A stretch of DNA of 27,996 nt, taken from the NCBI GenBank assembly GCA_937892735.1, contig CALBGL010000028.1:1-27996 (forward strand). The letters are read 5' to 3'. The position numbers were made by a program, and so were the translations under genes. The notes below the pieces were generated by a model. The model saw only the letters and a program-made list of their open reading frames with translations, did no database searches and was not told the DNA's origin. Origin of the DNA: an uncultured Clostridia bacterium. GTDB lineage: Bacteria > Bacillota > Clostridia > Lachnospirales > Bianqueaceae. Shown here in pieces: positions 16,438 to 24,914 of this stretch (the first letter of the stretch is position 1; every line of letters begins with the position of its first letter).

Positions 16438-17736
16438 ATGGCCGGTAAATCGGATGAAAGAAAGAAGATCGTTTGTTCCTTTTGTGGAAAGACTCAGGAT
16501 CAGGTTCGCAGAATGGTGGCTGGAAATGGCGTGTTTATCTGTGATCAATGTATTGATCTGTGCGCGGACATTATTGAGCGGGAACTGAATGAAGAGACAG
16601 AGATTCATGAGGAGACGAATGGCAGATTTCTGACGCCTAAGGAGATCAAATCCTATCTGGATGAGTACGTGATAGGGCAGGATAAGGCGAAGAAGGCACT
16701 GTCCGTAGCGGTCTATAATCATTATAAGCGGGTAAGATCTCAGCAGATGGGATTGAAGTCTGATGTGGAGCTTCAGAAGAGCAACATCATCATGATTGGT
16801 CCCACAGGTTGTGGAAAGACCTATTTGGCACAGACGCTGGCGAAGATTATCAATGTACCCTTTGCCATTGCGGATGCTACTTCTCTGACAGAGGCCGGAT
16901 ACGTGGGCGAGGATGTGGAGAATATTCTATTGAAGCTGATTCAGGCCGCGGATTTTGATATCAGCCGTGCAGAGCTGGGAATCATTTATATCGATGAGAT
17001 TGATAAGATTGCGCGGAAGTCAGAGAATCCTTCGATTACGAGAGATGTCAGCGGCGAGGGAGTACAACAGGCTCTTCTGAAGATTCTAGAGAGTACGATT
17101 GCGTCGGTTCCCCCTGGAGGCGGACGTAAGCACCCTCATCATGAATTTATTCAGATTGACACGACCAATATTCTCTTTATTTGCGGTGGCGCTTTTGAGG
17201 GATTAGATAAGATCATCAAGGCGCGTACCAATGAAAAGATGATGGGCTTTATGGCGAAGAATGAGACGCCGGCCGAGGAAGAACACATTCTGGAGCAGCT
17301 GGAGCCGCAGGACTTGTTGAAATTTGGATTGATTCCGGAGTTTGTAGGGCGTTTGCCGGTTATGGTTACGCTGGACAATCTGGATGAGCCAGCGCTCGTC
17401 AATATTCTGACAGAGCCCAAGAATTCTTTGGTAAAGCAGTATCAGTCACTCTTGGAGATGGATGGTGTGGAGCTGGAATTCGAGGAGGATGCGTTGAAAG
17501 CCATTGCGCATAAGGCGGCTGAACGTAAGACTGGAGCCAGAGGACTGAAAGCGATCATAGAGGAAGTTATGGAGGACATCATGTATGAGGTGCCGTCCAT
17601 GGATAAAGTAGAGCGCTGTGTGATCACGGAGAAGGTAGTAGAAAAAGTAGAACATGCGACGCTGATCACAGGAGACGGGGCAAAGACGCCGGTTCGTAAG
17701 AAACGCATCTCTCGCCGGGATGGTCAGACCGCGTAA
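16438..17736 (+). CDS. clpX: ClpX unfoldase, ATP-binding subunit of the ClpXP protease
   Basis: ClpX recognises, unfolds and threads substrates into ClpP. The 432-residue protein has the N-terminal zinc-binding domain (Cys13, Cys16, Cys35, Cys38), Walker A GPTGCGKT at 121-128, Walker B IIYIDEIDK, the pore region with GYVGEDVE, and a RGLKAIIEEVMEDIMYEVPS sensor-2 segment near the end. All AAA+ elements look intact and length is standard. GAGGTG lies five bases before ATG 16438. Confidence 0.97.
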   Translation: MAGKSDERKKIVCSFCGKTQDQVRRMVAGNGVFICDQCIDLCADIIERELNEETEIHEETNGRFLTPKEIKSYLDEYVIGQDKAKKALSVAVYNHYKRVRSQQMGLKSDVELQKSNIIMIGPTGCGKTYLAQTLAKIINVPFAIADATSLTEAGYVGEDVENILLKLIQAADFDISRAELGIIYIDEIDKIARKSENPSITRDVSGEGVQQALLKILESTIASVPPGGGRKHPHHEFIQIDTTNILFICGGAFEGLDKIIKARTNEKMMGFMAKNETPAEEEHILEQLEPQDLLKFGLIPEFVGRLPVMVTLDNLDEPALVNILTEPKNSLVKQYQSLLEMDGVELEFEEDALKAIAHKAAERKTGARGLKAIIEEVMEDIMYEVPSMDKVERCVITEKVVEKVEHATLITGDGAKTPVRKKRISRRDGQTA

Positions 17737-17746
17737 GAGGATTCGC

Positions 17747-17777
17747 GGGGCTGTTGCAGTTTTGCAGCAGCCCCTTT
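17747..17777 (+). other. Strong hairpin between clpX and lonA, weak T tract
   Basis: A 12-bp stem with one G-U pair (17747-17758 with 17763-17774) and a four-base loop is followed by only three Ts and then GGCG. The stem is terminator-like but the tail is poor, so partial termination or attenuation before lonA is more likely than a full stop. Confidence 0.5.
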
Positions 17778-17814
17778 GGCGTTAGTGTACAAATGGAAGA
17801 AAGGAGAGTCCGGC

Positions 17815-17853
17815 ATGAAAAGTCGGACGAGGATTCAATGGAGGATAGATTGA
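17815..17853 (+). CDS. Putative 12-residue leader ORF overlapping the lonA start
   Basis: AAAGGAG at 17800-17806 is eight bases before ATG 17815, ideal spacing, but this ATG is out of frame with Lon. It opens a 13-codon ORF (MKSRTRIQWRID, TGA at 17851-17853) that crosses the proposed lonA start at 17838. It could couple or limit lonA translation. Alternatively, a base may be wrong here and the strong site may serve lonA itself. Confidence 0.35.
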   Translation: MKSRTRIQWRID

Positions 17854-20135
17854 CTCTTCCGATTCTGCCGATTAGAGGTTTTTTTGCGTATCCTGGGCAG
17901 TCGATTAATTTTGATGTGAGTCGTTTGCCTTCTTTGCGCGCCTTGGAGAAGGTGGTGAAAGACGGGACAGAGATCCTTTTGGGTATTCAGAAGGATGCGA
18001 TGCAGGAGCGGCCAGGAAAAGAAGATTTGCTTGACGTGGTTGTATCCATGCGGATTAATAGACTCTTCAAGGAAGAGGGAATGGTTCGGCTTCAGGGGGA
18101 TGTTTTGACGCGATACCTCCTGGTCGATTTTAATCCCACAGGACGATGCTATCAGGCGACAGTGGAAAAGATAAAAATGAAAGAGATTTCGCCAGAAGAG
18201 GAACAGGCGCTTCGGCGAGAGTTGTATGAGAGTTTTGAGCAGTATGCGGAGATGACCAACTTAGTGCCGCAGGCCTTGCTGAAGACGATGACGTTTCGGC
18301 ATGTAGGGGATATGGCAGATTGGGTAGCCGCCAATTTGTCTGGAGAGTATGAGGATAAGTACGATATATACATGGAAACAGACCCTATGGAGCGTGCGCG
18401 CAAGGTCTATGTTCTGCTGAAAAAAGAAAAGATTGTCTCGCAATATAGGGCGCATCTTCAGATGGAAGTGGGAAAAGAGCTACGGGAAATACAGCGGGAA
18501 ACTTTCCTGCGAGAGGAATTGCAGTCCATTCAGAGGCAGTTAGGAGAAGAGGATGAGTCGGATGAGAACGACGGAATCAATAGGCTTCTGTCAGATCCTG
18601 AAGTGCCGAAGGTTGTGAAGCAAAAGGTAGAATTCGAACAGAAACGTCTGAGGAAAATGCCATCCATGTCGCAGGAGGCGGGCGTGATTCAGGATTATCT
18701 CGATCGCGTTGTACAGATTCCATGGAAGAAAGAAAGCGACAGCTTTGGTATGCTGGACTGGATTGAGAAGCGTTTGGACCGGGATCATTATGGTATGGAT
18801 CGGGTAAAACGCCGCATTGTGGAGTTTGTAGCGGCCAAGGAACTGAAGCCGGACATTAAGAGCCCGGTGCTCTGTCTTGTCGGACCGCCGGGAGTCGGAA
18901 AAACATCGATTGCTTCTTCGATCGCCGCGGTTTTAAATCGACCCTATGTGCGCGTTTCATTAGGCGGTGTGCGGGATGAGGCAGAGATTCGCGGACATAG
19001 ACGAACCTATGTAGGGGCTATGCCAGGCCGAATTGTCAGCGCCATGATTCAAGCTAAATCATCCAAGCCGGTGATGCTTTTGGACGAGATTGATAAGATG
19101 GCCAGCGATCTGCGGGGGGATCCGACGGCAGCTTTGCTGGAGGTACTGGATCTGTCTCTGAACCATGAATTTCGAGATGCCTACACGGAACTGCCGTTGG
19201 ATCTCTCCAATGTGTTTTTTATCGCGACTGCGAATACGCTGGAGGGAATTCCGCTGCCGTTGATGGATCGTATGGAAATTATCGAATTGGAAAGCTATTC
19301 CCGACAGGAAAAGCTACAGATCGCTACGAAATATTTGTTGCCGAAACAGCGGAAAGAGTATGGGCTGAAGGTTTCTCAGTTTAAACTGTCGCAGGATGCA
19401 CTGGAGAAGATGATTGCGGAATACACAAGAGAGGCTGGCGTGCGGGAACTGGAACGTTTGATCGGATCCTTATGTCGGAAAGCGGCGCGCATGATTGTGG
19501 AAGGCACTAAGAAAAGCCTGACGGTGACAGATAAGAACCTGGCATCTCTAATGGATGAGCCCCCCATGAAAGAGGATGATGAGAAACGCGAGCCGGAATG
19601 TGGCGTGGTCAATGGCTTGGCTTGGACATCTTTGGGCGGAGAAGTATTGACGGTAGAGACGGCAGTGCTGGAGGGATCCGGAAAGTTGGAACTGACAGGA
19701 CAGATGGGGGATGTGATGAAAGAATCGGCGCAGATTGCATTGAGTGTGGTTCGTAGTCATACGATTCCGGAACGGGATGCTAAATACTATAAGGAGCATG
19801 ATGTGCATGTACATATCCCGGCGGGCGCTGTGCCTAAGGATGGCCCTTCGGCTGGCGTAACATTGGCGACGGCCATGTATTCCGCCTTATCTGGACGTAA
19901 AGTGCGAAGTGATCTGGCGATGACGGGAGAATTAAGCCTGCGGGGACGCGTACTGCCCATCGGCGGATTGAAAGAAAAGATTCTGGCGGCTCGTCAGAAA
20001 GGAATCCGAGAGGTTCTGGTACCGGATCTGAATCGACAGGATGTGGAAAAATTACCGGCGCATGTAATCGAAGGAATGGACATTCGTTATATGGTACATA
20101 TCGACGAGGTGTGGAAGGAAGCCATTTTTAGGTAG
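17838..20135 (+). CDS. lon: ATP-dependent protease Lon (LonA type)
   Basis: Lon is a soluble single-chain AAA+ protease that removes damaged and regulatory proteins. The 765-residue protein shows the N-terminal substrate-binding domain (LPILPIRG at its start), Walker A GPPGVGKT at 349-356, Walker B VMLLDEIDKM, and the C-terminal protease domain. The catalytic serine is about residue 671 (PKDGPSAG) and the lysine about 712 (GGLKEK). There is no membrane segment, so it is LonA and not LonB. The start is not certain. ATG 17838 gives the normal N-terminus but has only GAGG in front of it. The in-frame ATG 17793 has no ribosome binding site. The strong site between them faces a short out-of-frame ORF. 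It probably shares a transcript with clpX upstream and engB 23 bases downstream. Confidence 0.94.
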   Translation: MEDRLTLPILPIRGFFAYPGQSINFDVSRLPSLRALEKVVKDGTEILLGIQKDAMQERPGKEDLLDVVVSMRINRLFKEEGMVRLQGDVLTRYLLVDFNPTGRCYQATVEKIKMKEISPEEEQALRRELYESFEQYAEMTNLVPQALLKTMTFRHVGDMADWVAANLSGEYEDKYDIYMETDPMERARKVYVLLKKEKIVSQYRAHLQMEVGKELREIQRETFLREELQSIQRQLGEEDESDENDGINRLLSDPEVPKVVKQKVEFEQKRLRKMPSMSQEAGVIQDYLDRVVQIPWKKESDSFGMLDWIEKRLDRDHYGMDRVKRRIVEFVAAKELKPDIKSPVLCLVGPPGVGKTSIASSIAAVLNRPYVRVSLGGVRDEAEIRGHRRTYVGAMPGRIVSAMIQAKSSKPVMLLDEIDKMASDLRGDPTAALLEVLDLSLNHEFRDAYTELPLDLSNVFFIATANTLEGIPLPLMDRMEIIELESYSRQEKLQIATKYLLPKQRKEYGLKVSQFKLSQDALEKMIAEYTREAGVRELERLIGSLCRKAARMIVEGTKKSLTVTDKNLASLMDEPPMKEDDEKREPECGVVNGLAWTSLGGEVLTVETAVLEGSGKLELTGQMGDVMKESAQIALSVVRSHTIPERDAKYYKEHDVHVHIPAGAVPKDGPSAGVTLATAMYSALSGRKVRSDLAMTGELSLRGRVLPIGGLKEKILAARQKGIREVLVPDLNRQDVEKLPAHVIEGMDIRYMVHIDEVWKEAIFR

Positions 20136-20158
20136 TTAGAATAGAAAGGAAGGATATC

Positions 20159-20740
20159 ATGGAGATTAGTCGGGCAGAACTCAGCGCGGTCGCCGCGACG
20201 ATTCCCCAGATTCCAAAGCAGGAATTGCCGGAAATCGTGTTTGCGGGAAAATCCAATGTAGGGAAATCCTCGCTGATCAATATCCTGGTCAACCGAAAAT
20301 CATTGGCGCGTACCAGCTCGCAGCCGGGAAAGACGAGGACAATCAATTTCTACAAAGTTCAGGAACGATGGATGTTCGTGGATCTTCCGGGATACGGATA
20401 TGCGAAAACCGCTCGAGCAGAGCAAGAGCGGTTTTCAAAGGTGATCGATTATTATTTGACACACCGGCATGGCATTCGATACGTATTTCTGTTGGTGGAT
20501 ATTCGCCATGAACCGGGGCGGTTGGATCTGACCATGCTGGAATGGATGCGGTATCATGGGTATCGGCCTGCGATCATTGCGACCAAGGCGGACAAGCTGA
20601 GCAAGGCGCAGCAGCAGAAGCAGCTGGCAGTCTTGCGAAGGAGCATGTCCTTGCCACTGGAAGATCCGATCATTCCATTCTCGGCATTATCCAAGCAGGG
20701 AAGAGAGGAGATATGGGCTCTTTTGGAGAAGGAGGAATAA
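20159..20740 (+). CDS. engB: Ribosome biogenesis GTP-binding protein EngB/YsxC
   Basis: This 193-residue GTPase of the TRAFAC class helps assemble the large ribosomal subunit and is usually essential in Firmicutes. GTP motifs are clear: G1 GKSNVGKS at 30-37, the TSSQPGKTRT switch I segment, G3 DLPGYGYA, and G4 TKAD. Length is typical. AAAGGAAGG is just before ATG 20159. Position after lonA is the standard Firmicutes order. The stop ends at 20740 and a minus-strand gene ends at 20741, so the two converge with no space. An unusually perfect terminator-like hairpin lies inside the gene at 20404-20436. Confidence 0.96.
   Translation: MEISRAELSAVAATIPQIPKQELPEIVFAGKSNVGKSSLINILVNRKSLARTSSQPGKTRTINFYKVQERWMFVDLPGYGYAKTARAEQERFSKVIDYYLTHRHGIRYVFLLVDIRHEPGRLDLTMLEWMRYHGYRPAIIATKADKLSKAQQQKQLAVLRRSMSLPLEDPIIPFSALSKQGREEIWALLEKEE
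20404..20436. other. Terminator-like hairpin inside engB
   Basis: GAAAACCGCTC (20404-20414) pairs perfectly with GAGCGGTTTTC (20426-20436) over 11 bp with an 11-base loop. The A and T ends give a four-base T tract on both strands. It encodes ordinary EngB residues just after the GYGYAK motif. It is the first such structure that a minus-strand transcript of the facing gene would meet. Confidence 0.45.
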
Positions 20741-21271
20741 TCATTCTTCTTCGGCATTCATATCCCGAATCAAATTCCGATACAGGGTTAATCCCTTTTG
20801 CAGCCAGAGGATACGGATGCGAGCAGCTTCTTCCTGAGTGCCCACATGGAAAACAAGCTCGAAGAGATGCGTATCATAGTCGCGTACATAGCAGGTAACG
20901 GTATATCGACCATCGGTTTCCTGATGCAAAGAGACATCCAGTCCCATCGTAGAGGGACGGTCTAGGGCGCCAAGTTCTGCGTATTCCAGGATTTCGCGGC
21001 GCAGGCTGTGGGGAATGCGTAGTTGAAATAGATTCAGCGTTTCGCAGCCCTTACGAGTGATATGATACAGGATTCGGTTATTTTCCTTGGCAGAAGAAAG
21101 CAATCCAGAATCTTCCAGTTCAATAATATACTGATCCAGAGAAAAATAATCCATGTATTTATGGTACAGAACAAAGTCTGCTAACTCAGAACGAGAGATG
21201 CATCCTTTTTCTCGAAGGATATATAATAGAATCAGCTTATTGAGCGTAAAATCGGAAGGATTACCAGACAT
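20741..21271 (-). CDS. DUF4364 family winged-helix protein
   Basis: This 176-residue protein resembles the DUF4364 family of Clostridia, whose role is not established. Residues about 10-60 look like a winged-helix DNA-binding domain (TLNKLILLYILREKGCISRSELADF, then a helix with YIIELEDSGLL and a wing with YHITRKG). The rest is a mixed alpha/beta domain ending in an acidic tail. The start is the ATG at 21271, preceded on this strand by CAGGTG six bases away; longer frames upstream have no ribosome binding site. It has its own promoter (21321-21349), divergent from hisS, and runs tail to tail into engB. A transcription regulator is likely but its targets are unknown. Confidence 0.85.
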   Translation of the reverse strand: MSGNPSDFTLNKLILLYILREKGCISRSELADFVLYHKYMDYFSLDQYIIELEDSGLLSSAKENNRILYHITRKGCETLNLFQLRIPHSLRREILEYAELGALDRPSTMGLDVSLHQETDGRYTVTCYVRDYDTHLFELVFHVGTQEEAARIRILWLQKGLTLYRNLIRDMNAEEE

Positions 21272-21320
21272 AACCAACACCTGCCTTTTGTATACTAACC
21301 GGAATCCCCGGCAATATATA

Positions 21321-21349
21321 ATTGTATCGTACAACAGAGAATTTGTAAA
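21321..21349 (-). promoter_or_regulatory. Promoter of the DUF4364 gene
   Basis: Read on the minus strand, TTTACA (21344-21349) and TACAAT (21321-21326) are 17 bases apart. It is back to back with the hisS promoter. Confidence 0.68.
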
Positions 21350-21357
21350 GATAATTC

Positions 21358-21386
21358 TTGATGCGTTACTTGTTATGTACTAATAT
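21358..21386 (+). promoter_or_regulatory. Promoter of hisS-aspS
   Basis: TTGATG at 21358-21363 and TAATAT at 21381-21386 are 17 bases apart. The leader is only about 25-30 bases, too short for a T-box, so these synthetases are not controlled that way from this promoter. Confidence 0.6.
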
Positions 21387-21419
21387 TGTTGTAAATAATC
21401 CAGAAAAGGAGAGAGTCAA

Positions 21420-22679
21420 ATGATTGCACAGGCTCCCAGAGGGACCTATGACCTGTATGGAGAACAGGTTCGAAAATGGCGGAGTATCGAAAAGACTATT
21501 ACACGCCTAATGGAAGATTTCCATTATGGAGAGATCCGTACACCGATGTTTGAGCATACGGAATTATTTCAGAGAGGTGTAGGAGATACTACGGATATTG
21601 TACAGAAAGAAATGTATACTTTTCTGGATAAAGGAAACCGGAGTATTACTCTGAAGCCGGAAGGGACAGCCGGAGCGGCCAGGGCCTTTCTGGAACATAA
21701 GATGTTTGCGGATCCGCAGCCAACAAAGTTGTATTATATTACCCCTTGTTTTCGGTACGAAAAACCACAGGCAGGGCGGGATCGTCAGTTCTCGCAGTTT
21801 GGCGTAGAACTGTATGGGGCAGCGGATCCAGCGGCGGATGCAGAAGTGATTTCTATTGCGCACGCGTTGTTAAAGCGTTTAGGAATTCATAATGTGACGT
21901 TGCATATCAATTCGCTAGGATGCGGAGAATGCCGCGCGAAATACAATCAAGAGCTGCGGGATTATTTTGAGCGTTATAAAGACAGCTTGTGCGAGACTTG
22001 TAAAGAGCGTCTGGAACGAAATCCGCTGCGTATTTTAGACTGTAAGAATCCAGAATGCCGTAAGATTGTAGAAGGCGCGCCCTCTGTTTTGGACGCATTG
22101 GATGCAGAGTGCCGAGAGCATTTTGAGAAGGTACAGGTATATCTTTCTGGAATGGGGATTCCGTTTGTGGTGGATCCGGGAATTGTACGTGGTCTGGATT
22201 ATTATACGCGAACGGTATTCGAGTTCGTTTGTGATGAGATCGGCGCGCAGGGTACTGTCTGTGCCGGCGGTCGATATGATCATCTGATTGAGGAGTTGGG
22301 AGGCAGCCCGGTACCGGCTGTGGGATTTGGTGCGGGTATTGGCCGGATGATTCGGGCGATGGAGGCTGCGAATGGAACTCTGCAGACAGAGGAGACCTTG
22401 GATCTTTATGTAGGAAGTATGGGAGAGAAAGCATCCATAGAAGCGCTGTCCCTGGTATATCAGCTGCGCGCGTTGCATGTGAGCGCGGAATCAGACCTTT
22501 TGGGAAGAAGCGTTAAAGCACAGATGAAATATGCCAATAAACAGGGTGCGCGGTATACGATGATTCTGGGCGAGACAGAGCTGGAAACCGGGAAGGCGTC
22601 TCTCAAAAACATGGAGAGCGGAGAAAGCGAGACGGTAGAATTTCGGAATATACAAAAGTGGAGGAATCAGTTGTCATGA
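21420..22679 (+). CDS. hisS: Histidyl-tRNA synthetase
   Basis: HisRS charges tRNA-His with histidine. The 419-residue class II enzyme shows motif 1 near YGEIRTPMFEHTELFQRGVG, motif 2 PCFRYEKPQAGRDRQFSQFGVE, the histidine-specific GLDYYTRTVFEF and AGGRYDHLIEELGG, and the C-terminal anticodon-binding domain. A free-standing synthetase and not the HisZ paralogue: the active-site motifs and the anticodon domain are both present. AAAAGGAG precedes ATG 21420. It overlaps aspS by four bases (ATGA), a common clostridial pair. Confidence 0.97.
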   Translation: MIAQAPRGTYDLYGEQVRKWRSIEKTITRLMEDFHYGEIRTPMFEHTELFQRGVGDTTDIVQKEMYTFLDKGNRSITLKPEGTAGAARAFLEHKMFADPQPTKLYYITPCFRYEKPQAGRDRQFSQFGVELYGAADPAADAEVISIAHALLKRLGIHNVTLHINSLGCGECRAKYNQELRDYFERYKDSLCETCKERLERNPLRILDCKNPECRKIVEGAPSVLDALDAECREHFEKVQVYLSGMGIPFVVDPGIVRGLDYYTRTVFEFVCDEIGAQGTVCAGGRYDHLIEELGGSPVPAVGFGAGIGRMIRAMEAANGTLQTEETLDLYVGSMGEKASIEALSLVYQLRALHVSAESDLLGRSVKAQMKYANKQGARYTMILGETELETGKASLKNMESGESETVEFRNIQKWRNQLS

Positions 22680-24469
22680 CAGAAGAATCTTTGAATGGCC
22701 TGAAGCGCAGTATGTACTGCGGAGAGGTTCGGCTGGAGCATGTGGGCCAACAGATCACCGTGATGGGATGGGTGCAGAAAGTACGAAATAAAGGGAGTCT
22801 GATCTTTATTGATGTTCGGGATCGAGCAGGAATCGTACAGGTTGTTTTGTCAGAGGACACCGCATCTCCTGCGCTTTTAGAGCAGGCCTCCGACTTACGG
22901 ACGGAGTTCGTGGTCGCCATCAGTGGACAAGTACAGCGCCGAGAGGGAGCTGTTAATGAGAAACTCTCGACAGGGGAAGTCGAGATCGCGGCAGAAAAGA
23001 TTCGCGTTCTTTCGGCGGCAAAGACTACGCCGTTCCAGATTCTGGATGAGGTGGATACACGGGAGGATCTGCGTCTCAAGTATCGATATCTCGACCTTCG
23101 TCGTCCTAAGATGCAGCATAATCTTTGGCTGCGGCATCAGGTGACGGCAGCCATTCGGAACTTCCTCAATCAGGAGGGATTTCTGGAGATTGAGACGCCC
23201 ATGCTGATTAAAAGCACGCCGGAGGGAGCCAGAGACTACCTGGTGCCCAGCCGTGTACACCCCGGGCATTTCTATGCGCTGCCGCAATCGCCGCAGATGT
23301 ATAAGCAGCTGCTGATGATCTCAGGGATGGATCGGTATTATCAGTTGGCGCGGTGTTTTAGAGACGAGGATCTGCGGGCAGATCGTCAGCCGGAATTTAC
23401 ACAGGTGGATATGGAGTTATCCTTTGTGGAAGAGGATGACATCATGGACGTGAATGAACGGATGATCGCCAAGGTATTTCATGATGTGGCCGGCTGGGAG
23501 ATTTCGCTGCCCATGCGCCGCATGACATGGAACGAAGCGATGGATCGCTATGGCTCAGATAAGCCGGATCTGCGTTTCGGTATGGAGATCCAGGATGTCA
23601 GTGAAGCCGTATCCGATTGTGGATTTGGCGTCTTTGAATCAGCACTGGCATCCGGGGGCGTTGTGCGGTGTCTGGTCGTAAAGGGGCAGGCGAATATGCC
23701 CAGAAAGAAGATTGATGCTCTGGGAGAGATAGCGAAATTATATCGTGCCAAGGGATTGGCCTGGATCGGTCTGCATGAGGATGGGACCGTGAAGTCTCCG
23801 ATTGCAAAGTTTATGAACGAAGAGAAACTACAGGAGATTGTGACGGCGGCCGGGGCAGAAAAGGGAGACTTAATCGTCTTCTGCGCAGATAAAAAGAAAG
23901 TGGTCTGCGATGCGCTGGGAAATGTGCGTCTGCATTTGGGACATCAGCTGGATCTGATCGATTCGAATCATCATGAGTTTCTGTGGGTGACTCAGTTTCC
24001 CATGTTTGAATACAGCGAAGAAGAGGAACGTTATATGGCTATGCACCATCCCTTTACGATGCCGTATGAAGAGGATCTTGCGTATCTGTTCTCGGATCCG
24101 GGGCGCGTGCGCGCCAAAGCCTATGATATGGTGCTGGATGGCGTGGAGTTAGGCGGCGGCAGCATTCGTATTCATCGAAAGGATATTCAGGAGAAGGTGT
24201 TTGAGGCATTGGGATTTACCATGGAAGAAGCAATGGCGAAGTTTGGTTTCTTCCTAGAGGCATTTTCTTATGGAGCGCCGCCTCATGGCGGATTGGCCTT
24301 TGGATTGGATCGTATGATAATGCTTTTATGCGGTACGGACAATATTCGGGAAGTCATCGCGTTCCCCAAGATCAAGGATGCGTCCTGCCTCATGAGCGAA
24401 GCGCCCTCTACAGTAGATTCTAAACAGTTGGAAGACCTCCATCTACTGCTGCGTGAGACGAGGGAATGA
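22676..24469 (+). CDS. aspS: Aspartyl-tRNA synthetase (bacterial type)
   Basis: AspRS charges tRNA-Asp. The 597-residue protein has the N-terminal OB-fold anticodon-binding domain (VMGWVQKVRNKGSLIFIDVRD), the class II core with ARCFRDEDLRADRQPEFTQVDMELSF as motif 2, the bacterial insertion (GAD) domain in the middle, and motif 3 in GLAFGLDRM. Length is typical of bacterial AspRS. The start is ATG 22676, overlapping the hisS stop as ATGA; TGGAGG is 11 bases upstream and translation is probably coupled. An upstream in-frame GTG at 22658 lies at the ribosome binding site itself. Whether it also charges tRNA-Asn cannot be decided here. Confidence 0.96.
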   Translation: MTEESLNGLKRSMYCGEVRLEHVGQQITVMGWVQKVRNKGSLIFIDVRDRAGIVQVVLSEDTASPALLEQASDLRTEFVVAISGQVQRREGAVNEKLSTGEVEIAAEKIRVLSAAKTTPFQILDEVDTREDLRLKYRYLDLRRPKMQHNLWLRHQVTAAIRNFLNQEGFLEIETPMLIKSTPEGARDYLVPSRVHPGHFYALPQSPQMYKQLLMISGMDRYYQLARCFRDEDLRADRQPEFTQVDMELSFVEEDDIMDVNERMIAKVFHDVAGWEISLPMRRMTWNEAMDRYGSDKPDLRFGMEIQDVSEAVSDCGFGVFESALASGGVVRCLVVKGQANMPRKKIDALGEIAKLYRAKGLAWIGLHEDGTVKSPIAKFMNEEKLQEIVTAAGAEKGDLIVFCADKKKVVCDALGNVRLHLGHQLDLIDSNHHEFLWVTQFPMFEYSEEEERYMAMHHPFTMPYEEDLAYLFSDPGRVRAKAYDMVLDGVELGGGSIRIHRKDIQEKVFEALGFTMEEAMAKFGFFLEAFSYGAPPHGGLAFGLDRMIMLLCGTDNIREVIAFPKIKDASCLMSEAPSTVDSKQLEDLHLLLRETRE

Positions 24470-24505
24470 TAGCGCGCGTGAGAAAGCAGGAGCAGAGAAT
24501 TTGAT

Positions 24506-24544
24506 AAAAAAATTCGACGCAGAATTTTTCGTTCTGCGTCGAAT
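24506..24544 (-). terminator. Rho-independent terminator of the HPr-like gene
   Basis: A perfect 13-bp stem (24512-24524 with 24532-24544) has a seven-base loop. Read on the minus strand it is followed by seven Ts (A run 24506-24512). On the plus strand no T run follows, so it acts mainly for the minus-strand gene, though the hairpin could also protect the aspS message end. Confidence 0.88.
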
Positions 24545-24566
24545 CATGCAATCTGTAAAGGGCAGA

Positions 24567-24812
24567 TCAGGTATGATCCTGGTCTACCAGATAGGGACTC
24601 AGCAGTTTCAGACAGCTGTCTGCTTGCGCGTCATCATGAATATCCAGACGCAGCGGCTGACTCAGATCGAGGCTGAAAATCCCCATGATGGATTTGGCAT
24701 CTACCACATAACGGCCTACCACCAAATCCAGATCTCCTTCAATATGTGTTGTGGTACTGACAAAGTTCTTGACTTTATCGATGGAATTCAACAAAATATA
24801 AACGGATTTCAT
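24567..24812 (-). CDS. HPr-like protein lacking the phosphorylated histidine
   Basis: This 81-residue protein has the HPr fold pattern: VVDAKSIMGIFSLDLSQPLRLDI at about 36-58 matches the region around the regulatory serine (S41 here) and the following strands. The phosphocarrier site GxHxRPA expected near residue 15 is absent; the region reads KVKNFVSTTTHIEGD. It therefore should not carry phosphate in the sugar phosphotransferase chain. Similar short proteins are frequent in Lachnospiraceae, to my knowledge without a proven function. On this strand AAGGAGG lies eight bases before the ATG, and the gene has its own promoter and terminator, so it is a single-gene unit. Confidence 0.85.
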   Translation of the reverse strand: MKSVYILLNSIDKVKNFVSTTTHIEGDLDLVVGRYVVDAKSIMGIFSLDLSQPLRLDIHDDAQADSCLKLLSPYLVDQDHT

Positions 24813-24864
24813 GCAAAGTCCTCCTTATGGATAGTCATGCCCATTTCACAACGGGCCTTCATTA

Positions 24865-24893
24865 ATCTTAGAATTTTTTTTGCAGATTGTCAA
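24865..24893 (-). promoter_or_regulatory. Promoter of the HPr-like gene
   Basis: Read on the minus strand, a perfect TTGACA (24888-24893) and TAAGAT (24865-24870) are 17 bases apart. It is divergent from the mtaB promoter 22 bases away. Confidence 0.75.
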
Positions 24894-24914
24894 CAATTAT
24901 TTTTGGAAAAAAGA

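Noticed and set aside
17747..17777. Full operon terminator between clpX and lonA
   Set aside because: The stem is strong but only three Ts follow, so complete termination is unlikely; kept as a hairpin only.
21387..21419. T-box leader before hisS
   Set aside because: The gap from the -10 to the start codon is only about 33 bases, far too short, and no T-box sequence is visible.
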